Below, piece after piece: positions 1 through 6,198 of a stretch of 12,861 nucleotides of DNA. The translations under genes were made by a program, and so were the position numbers. How positions within the stretch are numbered: the stretch's first letter is position 1; every line of letters begins with the position of its first letter. The stretch comes from Deferribacteres bacterium (GTDB lineage Bacteria > Zhuqueibacterota > Zhuqueibacteria > Zhuqueibacterales > Geothermadaptataceae), in NCBI GenBank assembly GCA_020633655.1, contig JACKDF010000026.1, positions 1 through 12,861 of the forward strand, written 5' to 3'. Under the pieces are notes generated by a model. It was given only the letters and a program-made list of their open reading frames with translations, was not told where the DNA came from and searched no databases.

Positions 1-1
1 C

Positions 2-22
2 GACAGGGTTTCGAACCCTGTC
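2..22. terminator. Perfect 9-bp stem-loop at left edge, possible terminator
   Basis: GACAGGGTT (2-10) pairs exactly with AACCCTGTC (14-22) around a TCG loop. The only following T-rich stretch is TGCTTTTC at 27-34, five bases after the stem, so it is a poor but possible intrinsic terminator for a gene ending left of the window. The sequence superficially resembles a tRNA T-arm, but the loop register is wrong and no acceptor end follows. Confidence 0.4.
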
Positions 23-29
23 AGAGTGC

Positions 30-471
30 TTTTCATTTATTCATGATATTTTTCGATCTGATGAGCTACGGTTTTAAAAATGAATAGTGAATGGTATTAT
101 CCACCTGTCACCTTAATTTATTGGCGGGAAAATAGGAAGTTTTGCTTTAAAAAGTAAAGTAAAATTATATGAAAATTAATTTTATTTAGCTTTGAAGATC
201 TTTTAGCTGAATTAATTTATCTCCTTGAGAGTTTTCCACTTTTTCAGGTGTGCATCCTCCGATGTGAAAATATCAAGAAGATGAATACGTGATCCTGTGT
301 TGCATATTTTATCCAAACTTTCTGAATTGTGCATAGCGAATCAATCATCGGTGTTTATCTTCCTTGCGGTAAATTCTTTTTAAACATTCACGTAATAAAA
401 TCTGTCTTTTGAAAAAATAGATTTTATATTAAGAAATCTATTTGAATGGTATTTTTATACTCAATTCTTAA
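30..471. other. AT-rich intergenic region, no gene seen
   Basis: About 440 bases of AT-rich DNA without a convincing coding frame. The longest plausible small frame (80-157, 25 codons) has no Shine-Dalgarno. A promoter for the downstream peptidase must lie here or upstream, but I found no pair of -35/-10 or Bacteroidetes-type -33/-7 boxes with acceptable spacing, so I do not place one. Confidence 0.5.
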
Positions 472-486
472 GTGGAGGAATTCTTC

Positions 487-2664
487 ATGAAGAAACTGGT
501 GTGGGTTTTGTCGTTGATCTTGTTTTTTGGCTTTACAGCTTTTCCACCGGACGAAGGCATGTGGCTTTTGACTCAGTTGAAACAACTGGACCTTAACAAA
601 AAAGGATTGGAGCTGAAAGTTGAGGATGTGTATCATCCCACAAAAAAATCACTTACCGATGCAATCGTCTGGCTTGGCGGTTGCAGTGCCTCATTTGTCT
701 CACCTGATGGACTCATTTTGACCAATCATCATTGCGCTCGCGGTGGTTTGCAGCGTGCATCTGCGGCCCGGGAAGGCGTGGATTACATTACCGATGGTTT
801 TCTTGCGAAGACACGGGAAGATGAACTGCAATCGATAGATGCAACCGCTTCGGTTTTGGAAGAAGTCAAAGATGTTACCGCTGATGTTTTGGATGCCGTT
901 AAAGACGTCAAGGATCCCCTCGAGCGTGATAAAGCTATCAATGCAAAAATTCGGGAAATTTCAGATGGCATTGAAGGCGATCGTGAGGACATTCTGGCAC
1001 GAATTGCTTCCAACTACAATGGCAAACAATACATGCTTTACGTCTTCAAACGTTATCGCGATGTACGCATCGTTTATGCACCACCGTCCTCAATCGGGAC
1101 CTATGGTGGTGATATTGACAACTGGATGTGGCCACGGCATACAGGCGATTTTACCTACCTGCGAGCTTATATGGCACCGGATGGCTCTGGTGCTGAATAC
1201 AGTCCTGATAATGTCCCTGTAAAACCGAAAAACTACTTGCGGATATCACAGGGTGATCTCGATGATGGTGATTTTACATTTATTTTAGGTTATCCGGGTT
1301 CAACAACCCGGTGGCGTACATCGAATTCGGTTGAATGGAACCTGAAGTACAACTATCCGCAATCTATTGAAAACTTTAAAGAGCTTATCAATTTGATGGA
1401 TGAACTTACCAAGGATGATCCGGCTGGTAAAATTAAAGTGGCAAGCCTAAATGCAAGCCTGAACAACGTTATGAAAAATTACCAGGGCAAAGTCGATGGC
1501 ATGAAAAAAACCGATTTCCTCGGTCAGAAACGCGCTTTCGAAAGAGATCTGATGGCGTTTATTGACAGCGATAAAAATCTGAAAAAGAAGTACGGTCAGA
1601 CACTTGAGAAGATAAAGGAACAATACGAAATCCTGGGTAAAACTCGACTGAAAGATGATATCCTGCAAATGGGTCGTTTTTCCGGAACCTTAGCCGGAAT
1701 CGCCTCTCAGGCCTACGGTATTGCAAAAGAAATGGATAAGCCGGAATCCGAAAGAGAGCCAGGCTTTGATGAAAAGATGGTTGAACGTACTATGAAACGC
1801 ATACCTACCCGTTATCTTGGTTATTTTGAGCCTGTGGATAAAGCTATGTTAAAACGCATGCTGACGAAGGCGAATGAATTGCCGAGTGATCAGAGACTCG
1901 CTGGTTTGGATAAATTCTTCAAAAACGACTATGCAACGGTTGGTACGTTTGTCGATAATGCCTACAGCACATCGAAAATGAGTGATCCGGAATTTGCAAA
2001 ATCACTTTTTGGAAAATCCGTGAAAGAACTTGAAAGTATGAATGATCCATTCCTGCAATTGGCTGCAGCGTTGTATGACGAGAACAAGGAATTAAACGAC
2101 CGATATGATATCTTTGGGCCGACCATCGATGGGCTTCGAAAAGAATACATCGATGCACTTTATGCCTGGAAGGGAACCGGACTTTACCCGGATGCAAACA
2201 GCACAATTCGTTTTACTTATGGGAATGTATCCGGTTATGAACCCGCCGACGCTGTCTGGTATAAACCATTCACAACGCTTAGCGGTGTCGTCGAAAAGAA
2301 TACAGGTGAAGAACCTTTTGATATGCCCGAAAAACTCGGTAAACTCGCGGCAGACAAAGATTATGGCCAATGGGTGGATCCCGATTTAAATGATGTTCCG
2401 GTTGCATTTACACACATGTGTGATATTACCGGTGGTAACAGCGGGAGTGCAGTGATGAATTCCAAAGGTGAACTCATCGGCCTTGCATTTGATGGCAACT
2501 ACGAGGCCATGACAGGCGATTGGCAGTACGACTATGATATGCAGCGTACAATTTCCGTCGATATTCGGTATGTTATGTTCATTACAGAAAAATTTGCTGG
2601 TGCCACGCATCTGATTAAAGAGATGGGCATAAAACCAAGTGAAACGAACACAGGCACCAGGTAA
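487..2664 (+). CDS. S46 family dipeptidyl-peptidase, DPP7-like, exported
   Basis: Serine exopeptidase that removes dipeptides from the N-terminus of oligopeptides, expected in the periplasm or at the outer surface. 725 aa, within the usual S46 length of about 700-730. A signal peptide (basic KK, then a hydrophobic run to about residue 18) leads the mature protein. The chymotrypsin-fold triad is readable: His82 in TNHHCA, Asp221 in the S46 signature DNWMWPRHTGDF (211-222), and Ser652 in TGGNSGS. Asn212, Trp213 and Arg217 match the residues that hold the substrate N-terminus in characterised S46 enzymes, and Cys66/Cys83 can form the disulfide near the active site. Eighteen residues after the catalytic Ser is Gly670 (FDGN). 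In the family Gly here marks DPP7 (hydrophobic P1), Arg marks DPP11 (acidic P1). The start is ATG 487, because GTG 472 lies inside the Shine-Dalgarno (GGAGG 474-478). It stands alone, with its own terminator, and is unrelated to the flagellar genes. Confidence 0.95.
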   Translation: MKKLVWVLSLILFFGFTAFPPDEGMWLLTQLKQLDLNKKGLELKVEDVYHPTKKSLTDAIVWLGGCSASFVSPDGLILTNHHCARGGLQRASAAREGVDYITDGFLAKTREDELQSIDATASVLEEVKDVTADVLDAVKDVKDPLERDKAINAKIREISDGIEGDREDILARIASNYNGKQYMLYVFKRYRDVRIVYAPPSSIGTYGGDIDNWMWPRHTGDFTYLRAYMAPDGSGAEYSPDNVPVKPKNYLRISQGDLDDGDFTFILGYPGSTTRWRTSNSVEWNLKYNYPQSIENFKELINLMDELTKDDPAGKIKVASLNASLNNVMKNYQGKVDGMKKTDFLGQKRAFERDLMAFIDSDKNLKKKYGQTLEKIKEQYEILGKTRLKDDILQMGRFSGTLAGIASQAYGIAKEMDKPESEREPGFDEKMVERTMKRIPTRYLGYFEPVDKAMLKRMLTKANELPSDQRLAGLDKFFKNDYATVGTFVDNAYSTSKMSDPEFAKSLFGKSVKELESMNDPFLQLAAALYDENKELNDRYDIFGPTIDGLRKEYIDALYAWKGTGLYPDANSTIRFTYGNVSGYEPADAVWYKPFTTLSGVVEKNTGEEPFDMPEKLGKLAADKDYGQWVDPDLNDVPVAFTHMCDITGGNSGSAVMNSKGELIGLAFDGNYEAMTGDWQYDYDMQRTISVDIRYVMFITEKFAGATHLIKEMGIKPSETNTGTR

Positions 2665-2749
2665 TATCGGGCTTTTGCAAATCATAAAGAGCCTCTCGTT
2701 TATGTAAATTTTGTACAACAAAAAGCAAACAAAACAGGTTATAAAATTT

Positions 2750-2788
2750 GATCGTTCAGGGAATTCTCTCTGAACGATCTTTTTTTTT
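2750..2788 (+). terminator. Strong intrinsic terminator after the S46 peptidase gene
   Basis: GATCGTTCAG (2750-2759) pairs with CTGAACGATC (2770-2779), extendable inward by a G-T, a G-C and an A-T pair to a 4-base loop, followed by an unbroken T run to 2787. It lies 86 bases past the peptidase stop and separates that gene from the flagellin region. Confidence 0.9.
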
Positions 2789-2956
2789 GACAAATAGATT
2801 TAGAGTACTTTGCAATTCAGTTGAAATGGAAGAAATCTGGTTTTAATAGGAATTATTTCCCACCATACTTTTATTCAGTGTTTCCTCAATCAAATTGCAC
2901 ATTCTTAACGAAATTGCATGAAGTTTGAAAATTATGACAATTTTGCGGCAACAATG
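2789..2956. other. AT-rich spacer between terminator and flagellin promoter
   Basis: No coding frame or strong secondary structure seen. It could hold upstream activator sites for the flagellin promoter, but nothing in the sequence identifies one. Confidence 0.4.
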
Positions 2957-2985
2957 TTAAAGCAATGTCAACTAATCGACGATAA
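2957..2985 (+). promoter_or_regulatory. Sigma-28 (FliA)-type promoter of flagellin 1
   Basis: TTAAAG at 2957-2962 (core TAAA 2958-2961) and GACGATAA at 2978-2985 are 16 bases apart. The enterobacterial sigma-28 consensus is TAAAGTTT, 11 bases, then GCCGATAA, which puts 15 bases between TAAA and GCCGATAA. The -10 differs at one of eight positions. The predicted start near 2993 gives a leader of about 118 nt. The same two boxes precede flagellin 2, which supports the call. Confidence 0.75.
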
Positions 2986-3050
2986 CTTTACTGATTTTTC
3001 GTGAAACACGACCTTCCTCTGGTTTTCGACGGCCTTAACAAGGATCGGAG

Positions 3051-3074
3051 ATTTCAGAAAGCGACAGCTGAAAT
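3051..3074 (+). promoter_or_regulatory. Hairpin in flagellin 1 leader
   Basis: ATTTCAG (3051-3057) can pair with CTGAAAT (3068-3074) around a 10-base loop. Just 5' of it lies AAGGATCGGAG with two GGA triplets. It is within the predicted 5' untranslated leader. Role unknown; a regulatory RNA structure is inference. Confidence 0.4.
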
Positions 3075-3082
3075 TTCCACAA

Positions 3083-3109
3083 CATGATACATGTAATCAT
3101 GGAGGATCA
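3083..3109 (+). promoter_or_regulatory. Hairpin abutting the flagellin 1 Shine-Dalgarno
   Basis: CATGAT (3083-3088) pairs perfectly with ATCATG (3096-3101), loop of 7. The strong ribosome site GGAGGA (3101-3106) begins at the last base of this stem and lies 6 bases before ATG 3112. The 14-base stretch ATCATGGAGGATCA (3096-3109) recurs exactly before flagellin 2 (4538-4551). GGA motifs at a flagellin ribosome site are the kind of target used by CsrA in other bacteria, but CsrA control here is only a suggestion. Confidence 0.45.
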
Positions 3110-3111
3110 AC

Positions 3112-4224
3112 ATGGCCCTGCGAATTCAAAACAATATTGCGTCTCTCTCGGCGAATAGAAATTTGTCGCGAACAACGACGAATTTAGGCCTTTCCCTCGA
3201 GAGACTTTCTTCTGGATTTCGCATCAACCGGGCAGCAGATGACGCCGCCGGGTTGTCTATTTCTCAGAAGTTCCGGGCTCAAATCGCATCATTGCAATCC
3301 GCAAGTAGGAATGCGACTGAAGCTTCGTCAGTATTGCAAGTTGCTGAGGGCGGAATGGAACAAATCCACAATATGCTAACTCGATTAAAGGAGCTGGCCA
3401 CGCAATCGGCCTCATCAAATTCTGATGGGAGCCGGTCAGAAATCGACGCGGAAGCCCAGAAACTGGTCTCGGAAATTGATCGTATTGCGACATCGACAGA
3501 ATACAATGGTGTTTCTTTACTCAACGGATATGGTTCCCGCAGCACCGATGCAGATCCGGAAACAACGATCAGCAATGTGTATGATTTTAATGTTGACAGT
3601 GCAGCTACCGGTTCGTACGAATTTGGATATGCGGCTGCATCGGATACATTAACATTGACCTTTGGATCCATTAGCGAAACCGCAGTATTAACAACCAATT
3701 CTACAGTCAGCTTTGGAACGATCGGTGTCTCATTTAAAATTTCCGGTGGCGCAACAATCGATACGGTTGGGGCTGCTCTGGCGACTATGAATGGCTCCGG
3801 TGGATACGACTTTGGTGTGACTGGAACCGCGGCACAATTCCAATTAGGTGATAGTAATAACGCGGATAATAAGCTGGGATTTTCACTCTCGAGTGTGACG
3901 AAAACATCTCTCGGGATAAATTCCCTGTCACTCACGAGCCAAAGCGGTGCTCAATCTGCATTGTCTACAATTGATACTGCAATCGACACGGTGAATACAG
4001 CTCGTGGCAGTATAGGTGCGAATATGAACCGATTGAGCTATGCCCAGGCAAATTTAACTTCCGCTGTTGAAAATCTGACGGCCTCAGAATCTGTAATTCG
4101 GGATGTGGACATGGCATTGGAAATGTCTCAATTTACAAAAAACCAAATCTTACAACAGGCAGGTGTGTCCATGTTGGCCCAGGCGAATGCCTTACCGCAG
4201 GCTGCACTTTCACTTCTCAGTTAA
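3112..4224 (+). CDS. fliC: Flagellin 1 (flagellar filament subunit)
   Basis: Filament subunit exported through the flagellar type III apparatus and polymerised under the FliD cap. 370 aa, shorter than the 495-residue Salmonella FliC because the central surface domains are small. Residues 1-141 are the N-terminal D0/D1 helices (start MALRIQNNIASL; RAADDAAGLSIS at 40-51; LTRLKELATQSAS at 89-101). Residues about 142-280 form a Gly/Ser/Thr-rich surface domain. Residues 281-370 are the C-terminal D1/D0 half ending LPQAALSLLS. Arg91, Leu95 and Glu114 fall where the TLR5-contact residues of Salmonella flagellin lie, so this is not one of the residue-swapped evasive types (inference). About 88% identical without gaps to flagellin 2, but its codon use is less biased: 4 of 15 Arg codons are CGT/CGC, against 8 of 15 in flagellin 2, suggesting lower expression. 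Monocistronic, between its own promoter and terminator. Export chaperone is probably the FliS encoded downstream. Confidence 0.96.
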   Translation: MALRIQNNIASLSANRNLSRTTTNLGLSLERLSSGFRINRAADDAAGLSISQKFRAQIASLQSASRNATEASSVLQVAEGGMEQIHNMLTRLKELATQSASSNSDGSRSEIDAEAQKLVSEIDRIATSTEYNGVSLLNGYGSRSTDADPETTISNVYDFNVDSAATGSYEFGYAAASDTLTLTFGSISETAVLTTNSTVSFGTIGVSFKISGGATIDTVGAALATMNGSGGYDFGVTGTAAQFQLGDSNNADNKLGFSLSSVTKTSLGINSLSLTSQSGAQSALSTIDTAIDTVNTARGSIGANMNRLSYAQANLTSAVENLTASESVIRDVDMALEMSQFTKNQILQQAGVSMLAQANALPQAALSLLS

Positions 4225-4233
4225 AACAAAATG

Positions 4234-4266
4234 AGAACGCCGGAGCAGGAGCTCTGGCGTTCTTTT
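4234..4266 (+). terminator. Intrinsic terminator of flagellin 1
   Basis: AGAACGCC pairs with GGCGTTCT and GAGC with GCTC, joined by one G-T pair, giving about 13 bp around an AGGA loop, then TTTT to 4266. It starts 9 bases after the stop codon at 4222-4224, so most flagellin 1 transcripts should end here rather than read into flagellin 2. Confidence 0.9.
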
Positions 4267-4410
4267 CTATTCACCCTCATTCCTTTTTTTACCGATATTT
4301 CAGAGCGAGCAGGGAAATTTCACTGTGCTTCTTGACGAATTTATTGTCCAGAGGTTTGGTGATGTTTTCTTTTTGAACAACTCAAAAATGATGATTCTGT
4401 AGCTTTTTTA

Positions 4411-4438
4411 TTAAAGTGTTTAAATACTCTGACGATAT
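4411..4438 (+). promoter_or_regulatory. Sigma-28 (FliA)-type promoter of flagellin 2
   Basis: TTAAAG at 4411-4416 (core TAAA 4412-4415, followed by GTGTTT) and GACGATAT at 4431-4438 are exactly 15 bases apart, the canonical sigma-28 spacing. The -35 matches TAAAGTTT at seven of eight positions (one T-to-G change). The predicted start near 4446 gives a leader of about 108 nt. The shared G-A-C-GATA form of the -10 in both flagellin promoters may be the preference of this organism's sigma-28. Confidence 0.8.
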
Positions 4439-4468
4439 TTTACTCAGAACCAGAAATTTCATGTTGGT

Positions 4469-4488
4469 AACAGCCATGGTCGGCTGTT
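4469..4488 (+). promoter_or_regulatory. Hairpin in flagellin 2 leader
   Basis: AACAGCC (4469-4475) pairs perfectly with GGCTGTT (4482-4488) around a six-base loop. It lies about 25 bases after the predicted transcription start and has no T-run, so it is more likely a 5' stabilising or regulatory hairpin than a terminator. Highly expressed flagellin mRNAs often carry such 5' stems; the role here is inference. Confidence 0.45.
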
Positions 4489-4528
4489 CAAATCAATGTG
4501 AAAAGCCTAACAATTCACAATAACTTTG

Positions 4529-4558
4529 GCCATTAACATCATGGAGGATCACAATGGC
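4529..4558 (+). promoter_or_regulatory. Start-codon hairpin with Shine-Dalgarno in the loop, flagellin 2
   Basis: GCCATT (4529-4534) pairs perfectly with AATGGC (4553-4558), which contains the ATG at 4554. The 18-base loop displays the ribosome site GGAGGA (4543-4548). The start codon would be paired while GGA motifs sit in a loop, the geometry favoured by CsrA-type repressors. Only 6 bp close an 18-base loop, so stability is uncertain. Flagellin 1 lacks this pairing. Confidence 0.4.
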
Positions 4559-5666
4559 ACTACGTATTCAAAACAATATTGCGTCGCTTACAGCAAACCG
4601 CAATCTTGGCCGGACTACAACCAATCTTGCTACATCCCTTGAACGGTTGTCCTCTGGTTTCCGCATTAATCGTGCAGCAGATGACGCTGCCGGCCTTTCA
4701 ATTTCCCAAAAATTCAGAGCTCAAATTGCATCTCTGCAAGCTGCCACACGCAACGCAACAGAAGCTTCTTCGGTATTGCAAGTAGCTGAAGGTGGTATGG
4801 AGCAAATTCACAACATGCTTACCCGTCTTAAAGAATTGGCAACACAATCTGCTTCTTCGAACTCCGACGGAAACCGCTCTGAAATCGATGCGGAAGCACA
4901 AAAGCTTATTTCAGAAATTGATCGGATTGCAACTTCTACAAATTACAATGGTGTTTCTTTGTTGAACGGTTATGGTTCCCGAACCGCTGATACCGATGCT
5001 GAAGCAACAATTAGCAACGTTTATGATTTTAACGTTGACAGCGCTGCAACCGGTTCTTATGAATTTGGTTATGCATCCGGTACAGATACACTGACACTTA
5101 CCTTTGGTTCCGTAAGTGAAACGGCCGTTTTGACAACCAACTCAACAGTCACGTTTGGAACGATTGGTGTGTCCTTCAAAATTTCTGGTGGTGCAACTGT
5201 TGACACAGTTGGTGCTGCTCTGGCAACGATGAATGGATCCGGTGGATACGACTTTGGTGTTACCGGTACAGCTGCCCAGTTCCAAATTGGTGATAAGAAT
5301 GATGCCGATAAGAAGCTTGGATTTACCATCTCCAGCGTTACTAAAACGGCACTTTCTATTGACTCGCTGTCGCTTACGACTCAAAGCGGCTCTCAAACCG
5401 CATTGAGTACTATTGATACTGCTATAGATACAGTTAACACGGCTCGAGGTGCTATCGGGGCGAATATGAATCGCTTAAGTTATGCATCTGCGAACCTGCA
5501 GTCGGCTGTCGAAAACCTCACCTCATCTGAATCCGTTGTTCGGGATGTGGATATGGCGATGGAAATGTCGACTTTCACAAAAAATCAGATATTGCAACAG
5601 GCTGGTGTTTCGATGTTAGCTCAGGCTAACTCCTTGCCACAAGCCGTCCTTTCGTTATTAGGTTAA
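4554..5666 (+). CDS. fliC: Flagellin 2 (probable major filament subunit)
   Basis: Second filament subunit, 370 aa, aligning to flagellin 1 end to end without a gap and with about 42 differences. D0/D1 N-half at 1-141, surface domain at about 142-280, C-half at 281-370 ending LPQAVLSLLG. The surface domain, usually the most variable part of flagellins, is nearly as conserved as the core. Codon choice looks more optimised (AAC, CTT, CGT/CGC, GCA) than in flagellin 1, and the promoter has ideal spacing, so I infer that this is the more abundant subunit. The ribosome site GGAGG at 4543-4547 lies 6 bases before the ATG. It probably leads the unit with flaG, fliD and fliS, with an intervening hairpin at 5698-5736 that could set relative amounts. 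Two blocks of 20 and 23 bases are identical to flagellin 1 at DNA level, against a background of many silent changes. Confidence 0.96.
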   Translation: MALRIQNNIASLTANRNLGRTTTNLATSLERLSSGFRINRAADDAAGLSISQKFRAQIASLQAATRNATEASSVLQVAEGGMEQIHNMLTRLKELATQSASSNSDGNRSEIDAEAQKLISEIDRIATSTNYNGVSLLNGYGSRTADTDAEATISNVYDFNVDSAATGSYEFGYASGTDTLTLTFGSVSETAVLTTNSTVTFGTIGVSFKISGGATVDTVGAALATMNGSGGYDFGVTGTAAQFQIGDKNDADKKLGFTISSVTKTALSIDSLSLTTQSGSQTALSTIDTAIDTVNTARGAIGANMNRLSYASANLQSAVENLTSSESVVRDVDMAMEMSTFTKNQILQQAGVSMLAQANSLPQAVLSLLG

Positions 5667-5697
5667 GGTAATATTAGCGAATAAGCTTAACCAGGAA

Positions 5698-5736
5698 ATT
5701 TTAGTCGAACGGGGAATTAACCTGTTCGACTAAAAT
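5698..5736 (+). terminator. Long hairpin between flagellin 2 and flaG, without U-tract
   Basis: TTTTAGTCGAAC (5699-5710) pairs exactly with GTTCGACTAAAA (5724-5735). An outer A-T pair and inner G-T, G-C and G-C pairs extend it to about 16 bp with a 7-base loop. No T-run follows (TGATTAAG), so it is not a standard intrinsic terminator. It could stop part of transcription, block 3' exonucleases to protect the abundant flagellin mRNA, or be a processing site. Confidence 0.55.
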
Positions 5737-5757
5737 GATTAAGAACGGAGCGGTAAG

Positions 5758-6165
5758 ATGAATCAAATCGAAATTAGCAACAGCATCAGCAGGACGCTAC
5801 CTTTACCTTCAGTGGATAATTCCTCGCAAGGGGTAAAGGAACAAGCTTCGAAAATCCCTGCGCCTGAGAAAGTTGAAATAAAGCAAAAAACTTCAGGCAG
5901 CAACGAAGTTTCCGAAAATGCAAGGCAGGAAAACCTTTCAATGCAGGAACTTCAAAAGGAAATTGAGAAAGCAAATGCGTTGCTTAAAGAATCAAATGCC
6001 CGGCATTTGAGCTTCTTCGTGGATGATGAAACTGGAAAACAGGGTGTTCGTGTTGTGGATACCCAAACAGATGAAGTTATCCGCCAATTTCCTCCTGAGG
6101 AAACGCTAAATATCGCCGCAAGAATCCGTGAACAACTCGGAGCTCTTGTCGATCAAGTTGCTTGA
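5758..6165 (+). CDS. flaG: FlaG family flagellar protein
   Basis: Small protein of 135 aa. The N-terminal half (about 1-58) is polar and low in complexity, as in FlaG proteins. The C-terminal half (about 60-135) holds a helix rich in Glu/Lys followed by the FlaG core: LSFFVDDETGKQGVRVVD, then TDEVIRQFPPEETLNIAARI and a final amphipathic helix. In other bacteria FlaG is non-essential and influences filament length. Ribosome site GGAG at 5747-5750 lies 7 bases before the ATG. The order flagellin, flaG, fliD, fliS is the common arrangement in several phyla, which supports the assignment. The gap to fliD is only 33 bases, so cotranscription is likely. Confidence 0.88.
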   Translation: MNQIEISNSISRTLPLPSVDNSSQGVKEQASKIPAPEKVEIKQKTSGSNEVSENARQENLSMQELQKEIEKANALLKESNARHLSFFVDDETGKQGVRVVDTQTDEVIRQFPPEETLNIAARIREQLGALVDQVA

Positions 6166-6198
6166 TTCAACTTTGTTTAGACGCTCGAGGTATTAAAC

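Noticed and set aside
1..30. Possible 3' end of a tRNA gene (T-arm-like GGTTTCGAACC)
   Set aside because: The loop register does not fit the TTCRA T-loop on a 5-bp stem, and no acceptor strand follows. A perfect 9-bp stem-loop explains it better.
80..157. 25-codon frame in the left intergenic region
   Set aside because: No ribosome site and no recognisable composition; chance frame in AT-rich DNA.
472..486. GTG 472 as start of the S46 peptidase, adding five residues
   Set aside because: The GTG is part of the Shine-Dalgarno GTGGAGG. ATG 487 has ideal spacing and gives a proper signal peptide.
2670..2693. Weak stem just after the peptidase stop (GGCT/AGCC plus TTT/AAA with a bulge)
   Set aside because: Short, bulged and not followed by a T-run; the terminator at 2750-2788 is far stronger.
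3279..3935. Long open frame (218 codons) on the minus strand across flagellin 1
   Set aside because: Shadow of the flagellin coding frame; no ribosome site or family resemblance, and the plus-strand gene is certain.
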